NCBI RefSeq assembly: GCF_030150205.1
Contig: NZ_JASLGT010000005.1
Coordinates: 62,001-126,000 of the forward strand
Source of the DNA: Niabella sp.
GTDB taxonomy: Bacteria; Bacteroidota; Bacteroidia; Chitinophagales; Chitinophagaceae
Reading direction: 5' to 3'
DNA length: 64,000 nucleotides
The notes under the pieces are model-generated. The model was not told the DNA's origin, searched no databases, and saw only the letters and a program-made list of their open reading frames with translations. Positions 52,954 to 62,369 of the stretch are shown piece by piece (the stretch's first letter is position 1; each line of letters opens with the position of its first letter). The translations under genes were made by a program, and so were the position numbers.

Positions 52954-55038
52954 ATGTTCTCTTCATTTTTACGAAAGAAGTTCAGAAGTATTGCCATTGC
53001 TCAAAAGCTATACTTTATGATTGGAATAATGGCGTTGCTGTTAACGCTGGAACTCTGTACCCTCTGGTGGGCATTGGGAACGCTTTCGGCAACCAGGGCT
53101 TTTGTAAACGGTGAAGGACTATGGTCAAAAGGTCAGAAGAATGCCGTAACCAGCCTGTTGCTATATGCACATTCGCGGGATGAAAGCGATTATCAGGACT
53201 ACCTCAATTTTTTGAAAGTTCCCATGGGCGACCGTAAGCTCCGGCTGGCACTTTCCGGCAATCGTCCGGATATTACTGCCGCAAGGCAGGGAACGCTGGA
53301 AGGGCGTAATCATCCTGAAGATGTGGATGGTGTGATCCGGCTTTTTCTTCGTTTTAAGAATGTATCCTTTCTTAAAGATGCCATTGCCATTTGGTCGGGG
53401 GCAGATACCAGCCTGGATGAACTGATCCGGGTGGGCAATACGTTGCATGGCCAGATCCGCACAGGCACGGCTTCAAAGCAGGATATCGACGCATCGCTGG
53501 CCCGCATAAAGCAATTGAACATTACGGTTACACAACTGGAAGATGATTTTTCACGATCCCTGGGAGCAGGTGCCCGCTGGCTGGAGCGGGCGGTGCTGTG
53601 GCTGATGCTGGCCTTGTCGCTGACCATTGGCACCATCAGCCTGCTGATTGCTATGTCGGTAAGCAGAAGTATTGTGAACGGGGTCCGGGAAATCATACGG
53701 GGAACGGGCCTGGTAAGCAAAGGTGTACTGGATACAAAAATAAACGTGTATTCCGATAATGAAATCGGGCGTCTGGCCAAATCATTTAACCAGATGATCG
53801 ATACGCTGGAGCTCAATCTGCACCAGATACAACAGCTGGAGGACACCGGTGTGAACCTGAAGCGGGAAAAAGAAAGAGCAGAAGCATCGGAAAAAGCAAA
53901 ACAGCTCTTCCTTGCAAAAATGAGCCATGAAATACGCACGCCCATGAACGCGATCCTGGGCTTTGCCCGCCTGCTCGAAGATTCGCTCACTACCCGCGAA
54001 CAGCAGGAATATATTCGCATTATTATAAAATCGGGCGACAGCCTGCTGATTATCTTAAATGATATCCTGGATTTTTCCAGGATGGAGGCTGGTAAGATCG
54101 TTTTTGAAAATGCACCCTTCAACCCGGGAGATGTTGTTCATACCGCAAAACTGATGATGGAACCCAGGGCCCGGCAAAAAGGCCTGGTCATTGAATGTTA
54201 TATTGATCCGCAGTTGCCGGAAAAAGTTATGGGAGATTCCGTGCGGCTGAACCAGGTTTTGCTGAACCTGTTGTCAAACGCCATAAAATTCACCAGCATG
54301 GGCAGTATCCGGTTATCGGCCCGCTTAACAGCAACGCATGAAGATTATTACATGGTAGCATTTGAAGTGGAAGATACCGGCATTGGCATCCCTGCGGAGC
54401 AACAGGAACGGATCTTTGAGAGCTTTGAGCAGGTGGCGCATATGAATGCGCACCGGTTTGGTGGTATCGGGCTGGGACTGAGCATCGTTAAACAGCTCAT
54501 TGAACTGCAGCGGGGCGAGTTGTTCGTAGACAGCAAACCGGGTGCAGGATCGCGGTTTCATTTCAGGTTGTCCTTTACAAAATGCGGGGAAACAGAACCG
54601 GCAGTAACAGAAAATACCGGCGCTATCGATACAGATTGCCGGGGCATACGGGTGTTGGTTGTGGAAGACAATAAGATCAACCAGATGCTGGTCATAAAAG
54701 TGCTGAAAATGCAGGGATTTGAAACAGAACTTGCGGAAAACGGACTGCTGGCCCTGGAAAAATACCAGCAGGCTGATTTTGATATTATCCTGATGGACCT
54801 TCAGATGCCGGTAATGGACGGGTATGAAGCGGCGCAAAGGATCCGGGTGCTGGATAGCAGCAAAAAACAGGTCCCCATCATTGCCTTATCGGCCCATACC
54901 TTCCAGGGCGAATATGAACGCTGCATGGCAATGGGCATCAATGATTTTATTTCAAAGCCATTTGACCGGGAAGAGTTATGCAGTAAAATCCTTCGCCTGG
55001 TAAAAAGCAAAAGAACAGAACAGCTGTTGATCCCTTAA
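52954..55038 (+). CDS. Hybrid sensor histidine kinase/response regulator
   Basis: A 694-aa membrane kinase. Two transmembrane helices (about 18-42 and 213-235) enclose a helical periplasmic sensor of about 170 residues (CHASE3-like). A HAMP domain (about 236-290), a short coiled coil, HisKA with His325 (KMSHEIRTPMNAILGF) and HATPase_c (NAIKFTSMGS, DTGIGIP, GGIGLGLSIVKQL) follow. A C-terminal receiver domain carries Asp615 (LMDLQMPVMDGYEAA). No DNA-binding domain, so output must pass through another protein. The ATG at 52954 was chosen. It is not obviously linked to its neighbours. Confidence 0.94.
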   Translation: MFSSFLRKKFRSIAIAQKLYFMIGIMALLLTLELCTLWWALGTLSATRAFVNGEGLWSKGQKNAVTSLLLYAHSRDESDYQDYLNFLKVPMGDRKLRLALSGNRPDITAARQGTLEGRNHPEDVDGVIRLFLRFKNVSFLKDAIAIWSGADTSLDELIRVGNTLHGQIRTGTASKQDIDASLARIKQLNITVTQLEDDFSRSLGAGARWLERAVLWLMLALSLTIGTISLLIAMSVSRSIVNGVREIIRGTGLVSKGVLDTKINVYSDNEIGRLAKSFNQMIDTLELNLHQIQQLEDTGVNLKREKERAEASEKAKQLFLAKMSHEIRTPMNAILGFARLLEDSLTTREQQEYIRIIIKSGDSLLIILNDILDFSRMEAGKIVFENAPFNPGDVVHTAKLMMEPRARQKGLVIECYIDPQLPEKVMGDSVRLNQVLLNLLSNAIKFTSMGSIRLSARLTATHEDYYMVAFEVEDTGIGIPAEQQERIFESFEQVAHMNAHRFGGIGLGLSIVKQLIELQRGELFVDSKPGAGSRFHFRLSFTKCGETEPAVTENTGAIDTDCRGIRVLVVEDNKINQMLVIKVLKMQGFETELAENGLLALEKYQQADFDIILMDLQMPVMDGYEAAQRIRVLDSSKKQVPIIALSAHTFQGEYERCMAMGINDFISKPFDREELCSKILRLVKSKRTEQLLIP

Positions 55039-55095
55039 CTACCGGGAACGGGTTTCAAAAAGACGATCGCCGGTAGTACATCCGGCAACACCGGA
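55038..55095 (+). terminator. Two stem-loops after the hybrid kinase
   Basis: ACTACCGG (55038-55045) pairs with CCGGTAGT (55070-55077), and TCCGG-CAACA-CCGGA (55081-55095) forms a second hairpin. They follow the stop codon directly. No T tract, so termination is only a possibility. Confidence 0.4.
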
Positions 55096-55263
55096 GGTTT
55101 GAAAAACAGGTGGTTTTCGACAGATAAAACCTTAAGAACAAACGGACCACTCCAGGCGATCCGCTATTTTCTGCTTCATGATTTTGCTGCAACCTGCTTT
55201 TTATTACCGCTCCGGACGGGTTTTCCCTGTATTTTTTTGTAGTTTAGGTGCCAAATTTTACCA

Positions 55264-56532
55264 ATGAAACGGATTCGCTTGTTACTTATGGGCCTGCTCC
55301 TGCAGTTTACTGCTGTAGCGCAGATAAAGCCCCCCGCTCCGGGCAAAACCGCCGCCAATGGTTTTGATGAGGAGCGCCTGCAACGCATCAGCAATGTGAT
55401 ACAGGATTATGTACAAAAGAACTGGATCAACGGAGCGTCGGCGCTCATTGTACATAAAGGTACTATTGTGTACAACAAAGCATTTGGTATAAGCAATGCC
55501 CAAACACCAATGAAGACGGATGCGATCTTCCGGATCGCTTCGCAAACCAAGGCCATAACCAGCCTGGCAGTAATGATGCTTTTTGAGGAAGGGAAATTTT
55601 TGCTGGACGATCCTATTTCAAAGTACATTCCTGCGTTTGCAAACGCTAAAGTATTAGACCAGTTTAATGCGGCAGATTCTACCTATACTGTGGTGCCAGC
55701 AAAAAGAAGTGTTACCATCCGTGATCTGCTCACACATACTTCAGGGCTGGATTATGCACAAATAGGATCACCCAGCATGAAGGCCATTTACGCCAAGGCT
55801 GGTATTCCCGCAGGATTTGTGATACATCCCCAGCGTTTGGCAGATGCGATCGATAAGCTGGGAACCCTGCCATTGGTGCATCAACCGGGCGAGCGGTTTA
55901 CCTATGGATTGAATACCGATGTATTGGGCCGGCTCGTTGAGGTTACTTCCGGCATGAGCCTGGATGAATTTTTCCATAAACGGATCTTCGAACCGCTGAA
56001 CATGAAGGATACATATTTTCAGTTACCGGATGCAAAACAATCGCGCCTGGTAAGTGTTTATACAGAAGATAAAACCACCCGGGCTCCCATTCCCTGGGCC
56101 GATACAACCTTTCGCGGAATTACGGTGAATTACCCGGTAAATAACAATGGGTACTATTCCGGTGGCGCGGGCCTGGTTTCCACTACCGCGGATTATGCTG
56201 CTTTTTTGCAGCTGATCTTAAACAAAGGCGTATATAACGGAAAGCGCCTGTTGTCCCGGCATTCTGTAGAAATGATGACCCAGAACCAGATCGGTGATCT
56301 TTCCCTGGGCAACAATAAATTTGGACTGGGCTTTGAAATTACAACCGATAAAGGATTTTTAAAACTGGGACAATCTGCTGGAAGCTTCGCCTGGGGCGGA
56401 TTCTTTGGTACCTCTTACTGGGGCGATCCCCGGGAGGAGATCGTGGCACTGCTTTTTGTACAGCAATGGCCGTTCTCACACGGAGAGTTAGAGGATAAAT
56501 TTGCAGCCCTGGTGTACCAGGCATTGAAATAA
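55264..56532 (+). CDS. Serine hydrolase of the beta-lactamase class C/penicillin-binding fold
   Basis: A 422-aa exported protein (signal peptide about 1-20, ending TAVAQ). The active-site Ser-x-x-Lys is Ser93-Gln-Thr-Lys96 (FRIASQTKAITSLAVMM). The second element is Tyr214 in FTYGLNTDVLGRLVEV, and the third block is near GSFAWGGFFGTSYWGDPREE. Family members include esterases, D-amino acid hydrolases and beta-lactamases; nothing here proves antibiotic hydrolysis. It precedes the GDPD-GH16 gene with about 130 nt between, so it may take part in the same glycan-related set. Confidence 0.9.
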   Translation: MKRIRLLLMGLLLQFTAVAQIKPPAPGKTAANGFDEERLQRISNVIQDYVQKNWINGASALIVHKGTIVYNKAFGISNAQTPMKTDAIFRIASQTKAITSLAVMMLFEEGKFLLDDPISKYIPAFANAKVLDQFNAADSTYTVVPAKRSVTIRDLLTHTSGLDYAQIGSPSMKAIYAKAGIPAGFVIHPQRLADAIDKLGTLPLVHQPGERFTYGLNTDVLGRLVEVTSGMSLDEFFHKRIFEPLNMKDTYFQLPDAKQSRLVSVYTEDKTTRAPIPWADTTFRGITVNYPVNNNGYYSGGAGLVSTTADYAAFLQLILNKGVYNGKRLLSRHSVEMMTQNQIGDLSLGNNKFGLGFEITTDKGFLKLGQSAGSFAWGGFFGTSYWGDPREEIVALLFVQQWPFSHGELEDKFAALVYQALK

Positions 56533-56660
56533 AACAAAAGCAATTCTTTTAAATAAAAACATGAGATGGAACACAAGAACGTATTCATTTGTATATCCGG
56601 TTGAATTGAATATTTTCCTATGCGAAATTCCATCGGACGAAAAACAATTAAAGTAAACAG

Positions 56661-58196
56661 ATGAAACAAGGATTATTTCCGGCGGCGGTACTGGCCCTAT
56701 TGTTAAGCGGCAGCATACCGGCAAACGCACAATCTTCAAAAGGTAAGGTAAGTTTTGCCGCCAATCCCATTGTGGCGCATAGAGGGGCATTTAAGAAGAA
56801 CCAGCTCCCGGAAAATTCCATTGCGTCCCTGAAACACGCAATCGAATTAAAGTGTACCGGGTCCGAATTTGATGTACAGATGACCGCTGATGATTCACTC
56901 ATCATCAACCATGATCCGCATTATAATAAACTATCCATCGAAAACACCTCTTATGCAGATCTGATCAAAACGCCATTGTCAAACGGAGAATCATTGCCCA
57001 CATTAAGAGCCTATCTCCAGGCTGGCTTAAAAAATAACCGGTCAACCCGCCTGGTGCTGGAAATAAAACCATCGGTGATCAGTAAGGAACGGGGACAATT
57101 GGTGGCACAACGGGTGGTAAACCTGGTGCACAAACTGGGAGCCGCTCCCATGACGGTTTATATCAGCTTTGACTATGATATCTGCAAAAAGGTAAAAGAA
57201 CTGGATCCCCGGGCCCATGTGCAATACCTGAATGGTGATAAATCGCCGGAAGCGATCAGGGCCGGAGGATTGGACGGAGTGGATTATCATTATTCGGTAT
57301 TTCAAAAACACCCGGATTGGATTGCGCAGGCCCGGCAACACCAGGTGGTGCTGAATGCCTGGACGGTAAATACAGCGGCCGAAATGGATTGGCTCCTGGC
57401 AAACGGGTTTGAGTTCATTACTACCAACGAACCGGAACTGCTGGCGGAGCGGATCAAAGCGATGCCTGCATCCAAGGGATGGAAACTGGTATGGAGCGAT
57501 GAGTTCAATCAGAACGGGTTGCCGGATGAAAGTAAATGGGGCTATGATGTGGGAGGCCATGGCTGGGGTAACCGAGAACTGCAATATTATACAAAGGCCG
57601 ATAGTAATAACGCCATCGTTAAAAACGGGAAGCTCCTGATCATTGCCCACAAAGAAAAACGGGAGCAGAATACCTATACCTCTGCCCGGTTGGTTACAAA
57701 GGGAAAAGGCGATTGGTTATATGGCCGGGTAGAAGTAAGTGCCCGTCTGCCGGTTGGCCGGGGTGTATGGCCTGCCATATGGATGCTGCCTACCGATTGG
57801 AAATATGGTGGCTGGCCGGCAAGCGGTGAAATTGACATCATGGAAAATGTAGGCTATAACCCGGATACCGTCTTCAGCAGCGTGCATACCAAATCCTTTA
57901 ATCATGTAATCGGTACACAAAAAACAAAAGGCTTCTTTTTAAAGGATGCCGGAACAAATTTTCACCTGTATGCTACGGAATGGAATAAAGACCGGATCGA
58001 TTTCTTTGTAGACGACCAGTTGTTCTTTTCATTTAAGAACACCGGGAAGGGATTTAGTGAATGGCCCTTTGATCAAAAGTTTCACCTGCTGCTGAATATG
58101 GCCATCGGCGGAAACTGGGGCGGTGTTAAAGGAGTGGATGAGCAACTCAACAAAGCGGTGATGGAAGTAGACTATGTACGGGTGTTTCAAAAATGA
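56661..58196 (+). CDS. Fusion of glycerophosphodiester phosphodiesterase and GH16 glucanase
   Basis: A 511-aa exported protein (signal about 1-24, ending ANAQ) with two complete catalytic domains. Residues about 33-268 are a GDPD domain with the expected active-site residues His40-Arg41 (VAHRGAF), Glu51-Asn52, Glu69, Asp71 and His84 (INHDPHYN), and Glu134. Residues about 273-511 are a GH16 laminarinase-like domain with the motif Glu390-Ile-Asp392-Ile-Met-Glu395 (ASGEIDIMENVGYN). GH16 enzymes of this type cut beta-1,3 or mixed-linkage glucans. The pairing suggests a substrate carrying glycerophosphoryl groups. The esterase that follows after about 55 nt is probably co-expressed. Confidence 0.93.
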   Translation: MKQGLFPAAVLALLLSGSIPANAQSSKGKVSFAANPIVAHRGAFKKNQLPENSIASLKHAIELKCTGSEFDVQMTADDSLIINHDPHYNKLSIENTSYADLIKTPLSNGESLPTLRAYLQAGLKNNRSTRLVLEIKPSVISKERGQLVAQRVVNLVHKLGAAPMTVYISFDYDICKKVKELDPRAHVQYLNGDKSPEAIRAGGLDGVDYHYSVFQKHPDWIAQARQHQVVLNAWTVNTAAEMDWLLANGFEFITTNEPELLAERIKAMPASKGWKLVWSDEFNQNGLPDESKWGYDVGGHGWGNRELQYYTKADSNNAIVKNGKLLIIAHKEKREQNTYTSARLVTKGKGDWLYGRVEVSARLPVGRGVWPAIWMLPTDWKYGGWPASGEIDIMENVGYNPDTVFSSVHTKSFNHVIGTQKTKGFFLKDAGTNFHLYATEWNKDRIDFFVDDQLFFSFKNTGKGFSEWPFDQKFHLLLNMAIGGNWGGVKGVDEQLNKAVMEVDYVRVFQK

Positions 58197-58250
58197 TCCG
58201 GATATACAGATGAAAGATCCGCATAAACGAAATACTAATTATAAAATGAT

Positions 58251-59063
58251 ATGATGAAAAAGGGATTGCTGGTACTTGCTGCTGTTTTGATTTCGTTCAT
58301 AACCCATGCACAGGACTATTCGTTATTTCAGAAATTCCGGTTCATACAAAGCGGTGATACATTACCCTACCGGTTATTATTACCTGAAAACTATAACCCG
58401 AAAAAGAAATATCCGCTGGTATTGTTCCTGCATGGCCGCGGTGAAAGCGGTAACGATAATGAAGCCCAGTTATTGCATGGCGCCGCCCTGTTTTTAAAAG
58501 CAGAAAACCGGAAAAATTTTCCGGCGATTGTGGTCTTTCCGCAAAATGCAGTAAAGTACTATTGGAGCAATGTGCAGACGATTGCAGATGCAGACGGAAA
58601 GCGGAGTTTTTATTTTACAGAGGATGGGCCGCCTTCGCCCAGTATGCAATTGGTAATGGGATTGATGGATAACCTGGGCCGGCAATACCGGATCAAAGAA
58701 GACCAGGTATATGTGATGGGGTTAAGTATGGGTGGCATGGGCACTTTTGAAATTGTAAACCGCATGCCGCATGCATTTGCTGCCGCTGTTCCCATTTGCG
58801 GTGGTGCCAATCCGGCCATTGCCGCGCATTTAAAAAACACAGCATGGTGGGTATTTCACGGCGATAAAGATGTAGTGGTAGCACCGGAATATTCCCGTAA
58901 AATGGAGGAGGCTATGAAAGCCAAAGGAGTGGATGTGCGGGCCACTTATTATCCGGAGGCGGGGCATAACAGCTGGGATTCGGCCTTTGCAGAGCCCGGA
59001 TTATTGCCCTGGCTTTTTGCGCATAAACGAAAAGATAATTTTGGAAAACCATCCAACAATTAG
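58251..59063 (+). CDS. Exported alpha/beta-hydrolase (PHB depolymerase/feruloyl esterase-like)
   Basis: A 270-aa secreted esterase (signal peptide about 1-20, ending ITHA). The family core starts LPYRLLLPENYNPKKKYPLV, with the oxyanion strand LFLHGRGESGND. The nucleophile is Ser159 (GLSMGGMGTFE), the acid is Asp207 (HGDKDVVV) and the base is His239 (EAGHNSW). Proteins of this type remove acyl or feruloyl groups or act as peptidase-like esterases. Two adjacent ATGs (58251, 58254) are possible starts. It follows the GDPD-GH16 gene on the same strand. Confidence 0.9.
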   Translation: MMKKGLLVLAAVLISFITHAQDYSLFQKFRFIQSGDTLPYRLLLPENYNPKKKYPLVLFLHGRGESGNDNEAQLLHGAALFLKAENRKNFPAIVVFPQNAVKYYWSNVQTIADADGKRSFYFTEDGPPSPSMQLVMGLMDNLGRQYRIKEDQVYVMGLSMGGMGTFEIVNRMPHAFAAAVPICGGANPAIAAHLKNTAWWVFHGDKDVVVAPEYSRKMEEAMKAKGVDVRATYYPEAGHNSWDSAFAEPGLLPWLFAHKRKDNFGKPSNN

Positions 59064-59251
59064 TTCCTACTGCTGTTAATTTATTATGAATTAGCAATCG
59101 GTTAATAGCCGCTTGTGCCATTCACAGATATTTTTGCATATCGGTAAATGGAAATTTGTTGCTAACGCTCATTCGTTTAAAAATGATAAAAAGCAAGCAA
59201 CTTTTGCCATTTATTTCATATCTTACAGTTATGAATAAATAGTTTTGAGTG

Positions 59252-59470
59252 ATGAAGAATACGTATCGTTTAATAGGATTTGTGATTTTGGGAATCGCTG
59301 CATCTGCAGTTACAGGTGCGGTATGTGAAGCACGCAGAAGAAATGCGATGAAACGATTGCTGGATACCGCAAACGAAGGCTATGAAACTGCCCATGATAT
59401 TATCTATCCCGGAAAAGGGCAACGTCGTGCAAAAAAACTCCGTTACGGCCCTGTTTACCCGGGCATGTAA
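59252..59470 (+). CDS. Small single-pass membrane protein (YtxH-like size)
   Basis: A 72-aa protein with one N-terminal hydrophobic helix (about 7-25, LIGFVILGIAASAVTGAVC) and a basic cytoplasmic-type tail (ARRRNAMKRLLDTANEGYET, then GKGQRRAKKLRYG). Unknown function. The ATG at 59252 was chosen over a GTG one codon earlier. Confidence 0.6.
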   Translation: MKNTYRLIGFVILGIAASAVTGAVCEARRRNAMKRLLDTANEGYETAHDIIYPGKGQRRAKKLRYGPVYPGM

Positions 59471-59525
59471 CACAAGGATCAATTCGGTTGGAGCAACCTT
59501 ATTGACCTGATAAATCCCAAATATG

Positions 59526-59533
59526 TAATTTTG
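59526..59533 (+). promoter_or_regulatory. Putative -7 box abutting the metallophosphoesterase start
   Basis: TAATTTTG matches TAnnTTTG and ends only 5 nt before the ATG at 59539, so transcription would begin at or very close to the start codon. An ATTG (59501-59504) lies 21 nt upstream as a weak -33. Confidence 0.35.
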
Positions 59534-59538
59534 AAACC

Positions 59539-60639
59539 ATGCGCCGGTTTCTTCGGTCCCTTTTGTTAAAACCCGTTTTATGGGCTGCCAGAAAGTTTGA
59601 TTCCAGCCCGGATAAGGCCCGGATCTATGATGCGCTTACCAGGCTTTTCAATCATATTTTAAACAATCCCGGTAAACTGGGGCCGGTGATCAGTTTTGAT
59701 AATCAGGCAGACCGGTTGATTATTTTCTCCGATCAGCACAAGGGTGCACGCAATGGTGCCGATGATTTTGCAATGGCTGCCCCGGCTTACCGGGCGGCAT
59801 TAAAGTATTACAATGAACGGCTCTTCCGGTTTATAAACCTGGGCGATTGCGAAGAGCTTTGGGAAAATACGCTTTCAAAAGTTAAGAAATACAACAAGGA
59901 CGAATTTATAGCGGAGCAGGCGTTTGTACAACGCGATGCTTTTGTGAAGGTGATCGGCAACCATGATCTGTACTGGGGCAATGACCCGCTGGCGGGGCTG
60001 GAGCTGGAGCTGCTGTATGGGGAAAAAGTTAAAGCCTGGGAAGGCGTGCTCCTCCGTACAGAGATCAATGGGGAAGAGCTGCGTATCTTTTGTACACATG
60101 GGCACCAGGGCGATATGAACAGCGATGGGAACTGGTTTACCAAATTTTTTATCTCCCGGATCTGGGGACCACTGCAGTCGTATCTGCAGATCAATACCAA
60201 TGAACCTTCCAACAATGCGTATAAAAAAACGGTGCACAATGAAATCATGTACGAATGGTCGGCAGAGCAGGACCGCATCCTGCTGATCACCGGTCATACG
60301 CATCAGCCCGTTTTTGAATCGCTGACACATATTGAGCGGTTGTATCGCCAGATGGATATCGCCAAAACAAAGAACGATGAGGAAACGATCAAAAAGATAC
60401 AGGAAGAAACCAACCTGTACCAGGACCGTTTTAATAACCTGGTATTTGATTATAAGAAAATGCTGCCTACCTATTTTAATACGGGCTGCTGCTGCTTTTC
60501 AGATGGCGATATTACCGGCATCGAAATAGAGAACGGGTCGATCCGCCTGGTAAAATGGCAAACCAAGGGCCAGGTACCGGGCCGCACCGTGCTGGAGGAA
60601 ATGCCGCTGGCTGCTGTAATGGCGCAGATAAACCGGTAA
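59539..60639 (+). CDS. Calcineurin-like metallophosphoesterase
   Basis: A 366-aa cytoplasmic protein with the five metallophosphoesterase blocks: Asp65-x-His67 (FSDQHKGARNG), GD at about 102-103 (NLGDCEELWE), Gly-Asn-His at about 140-142 (VIGNHDLYWG), a His in CTHGHQGDM, and Gly-His-Thr-His in ITGHTHQPVF. These bind two metal ions. The size and the GDCEELWE motif are of the UDP-2,3-diacylglucosamine-hydrolase-like or general phosphodiesterase type; substrate uncertain. Confidence 0.9.
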   Translation: MRRFLRSLLLKPVLWAARKFDSSPDKARIYDALTRLFNHILNNPGKLGPVISFDNQADRLIIFSDQHKGARNGADDFAMAAPAYRAALKYYNERLFRFINLGDCEELWENTLSKVKKYNKDEFIAEQAFVQRDAFVKVIGNHDLYWGNDPLAGLELELLYGEKVKAWEGVLLRTEINGEELRIFCTHGHQGDMNSDGNWFTKFFISRIWGPLQSYLQINTNEPSNNAYKKTVHNEIMYEWSAEQDRILLITGHTHQPVFESLTHIERLYRQMDIAKTKNDEETIKKIQEETNLYQDRFNNLVFDYKKMLPTYFNTGCCCFSDGDITGIEIENGSIRLVKWQTKGQVPGRTVLEEMPLAAVMAQINR

Positions 60640-60709
60640 GTACTCACTGGTTTCAGGTATACTCCGGCTTCTGTTGCCAGCTTATCTTCAGGTCCCCAAA
60701 TAAATCATC

Positions 60710-62062
60710 ATGGACCGTCGCCGTTTTATTCGCCAAAGCACACTGTCTGCAGGAGCACTGATCCTTTCCGCACATACGCCGTTCAACCGCTATTTTTCAA
60801 AGAAGCCCGAAGTTATTGTGATTGGTGCCGGCTTTGCAGGGCTGTCTGCTGCGTTGCGGCTGAAACAGAAAGGAATTGCGGTAACAGTAATTGAAAGCCG
60901 GAAGAGGATCGGCGGACGTGTTTTTTCGCATCCTGTAAGTGAGCAACTGGTTGTAGAGCTGGGAGGAGAATGGGTGGGAAATTCGCATACACGCATGCAG
61001 GAACTCTGCTCAGAATTCGGTCTGGCATTGGAAAATAACCAGATGAACACTCATCTTATTTACAAAGGGCAATATAATGCTCCCGGTTCATGGGATTATA
61101 GTGATGCATGGAACACCAAATTTAAAGAAATACTGGAGGCCTATCCGCATTTAAAAGAAACCGATAAGCAGCAGCTGGATCAATACGATTGGTGGCGGTT
61201 CCTGGTTAACAACGGTTGTAATGGCCGCGATCTTGACATACGGGAACTGTTGGATAGTACCGATTTTGGGGAAAGCATCCGCCATGTTTCTGCCCTTGCA
61301 GCGCTGGCAGAGTATGCGGAAAGCAGCGAGAAGAATGAGATGGATCTGAAGATTAAAGGGGGCAATGCCATGCTGGCGCAAAAAATGCGGGAACAGATCG
61401 GTGGGGAACATATCCATTGCAATCATCATGTTGCCCGTATTATTCAAAAAGACCGGGTAGAAGTGATTTGCTCCAACGGAAAGAAATTTACCGGCGATAA
61501 ACTGATCTGCGCTATTCCTGCTTTTTCTGTACAGAAGATTGGATGGGACCCGGTACTGCCGGAGTCGCTTGCTGCTACCTTAAATGCGCTGCAGTATGCC
61601 CGGATCAATAAACATGCCCTGCATTTTTCGGAACGTTTCTGGAAAGAAGAAGCCTTTGACCTGGTATCGGACCAGTCGCCGCATTATTTTTATCATGCTA
61701 CTAAAAATCAGCCCTCCGCCGGAGGGGTATTGATCGCCTATAGCATTGGGGATAAAGCGGCATCCAATGCCAATCAGTCCAATGAATTTTTAGCAAATGA
61801 TGTATTCCGTTGCCTGGAACCACATTTTGGCAATTTGCGGCCCCTGCTCAAAAGCCAGGCAAATTATTATTGGGGCAATGATGCGTATTCGTATGGCGCA
61901 TATGCACTTTATGGCATCGGGCAATGGTTTAAGGCAGTGCCCGAACTCCGGAAGAACTTTTTGCATACTTTTTTTGCAGGCGAGCACATGGCGGATTGGC
62001 AGGGCTTTATGGAAGGGGCGGTGAATACGGGTGAAGCCGCGGCAGATGCGGCAATAGAATGA
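60710..62062 (+). CDS. Tat-exported flavin-containing amine oxidase-like protein
   Basis: A 450-aa FAD oxidoreductase. The N terminus is a twin-arginine signal (MDRRRFIRQSTLSAGALILS). The FAD-binding Gly-x-Gly-x-x-Gly is at about 39-44 (VIGAGFAGLSAALRL), ending at Glu62, and then IGGRVFSH and LGGEWVG, as in amine oxidases (PF01593). The C-terminal FAD motif is FAGEHMADWQGFMEGAVNTG. Substrate unknown: an amine, or a carotenoid- or protoporphyrinogen-like compound. It starts about 70 nt after the metallophosphoesterase. Confidence 0.92.
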   Translation: MDRRRFIRQSTLSAGALILSAHTPFNRYFSKKPEVIVIGAGFAGLSAALRLKQKGIAVTVIESRKRIGGRVFSHPVSEQLVVELGGEWVGNSHTRMQELCSEFGLALENNQMNTHLIYKGQYNAPGSWDYSDAWNTKFKEILEAYPHLKETDKQQLDQYDWWRFLVNNGCNGRDLDIRELLDSTDFGESIRHVSALAALAEYAESSEKNEMDLKIKGGNAMLAQKMREQIGGEHIHCNHHVARIIQKDRVEVICSNGKKFTGDKLICAIPAFSVQKIGWDPVLPESLAATLNALQYARINKHALHFSERFWKEEAFDLVSDQSPHYFYHATKNQPSAGGVLIAYSIGDKAASNANQSNEFLANDVFRCLEPHFGNLRPLLKSQANYYWGNDAYSYGAYALYGIGQWFKAVPELRKNFLHTFFAGEHMADWQGFMEGAVNTGEAAADAAIE

Positions 62063-62369
62063 ATCGGAGCGACATAGCAAAGCAGCGCCTTTGATACAAC
62101 CTTATTGAAAAACCGGCAATGGCCAGGTATATTTCGGCAGCGATTTGCCGGCCTTGGCATACCTTTCTGAAATCGCGCGCTGGTATCAAAATCAATTCCT
62201 GTGAAGCACCGGCCATTTAATGATCGCTTAAGCCGGATGTTAACCATATTCGGCCAGGCTCTGTTCCAGGGCTGGTGGGCAACCTCAGTAAGGCAGAGGA
62301 TTTTGAATCCTGTATTTTGGCATTATCCGGTATCTTTACACCCGATTGTACCAAAACAGTGATCAACAA
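62063..62369. other. Intergenic region before the outer-membrane barrel gene
   Basis: No gene visible. TATCTTTA (62331-62338) resembles the -7 consensus except its last base, about 32 nt before the ATG at 62370. Confidence 0.3.

Noticed and set aside
55264..56532. Antibiotic-resistance class C beta-lactamase
   Set aside because: The fold and Ser-x-x-Lys are shared, but the second and third motifs are not those of AmpC-type enzymes, and the setting is glycan-related.
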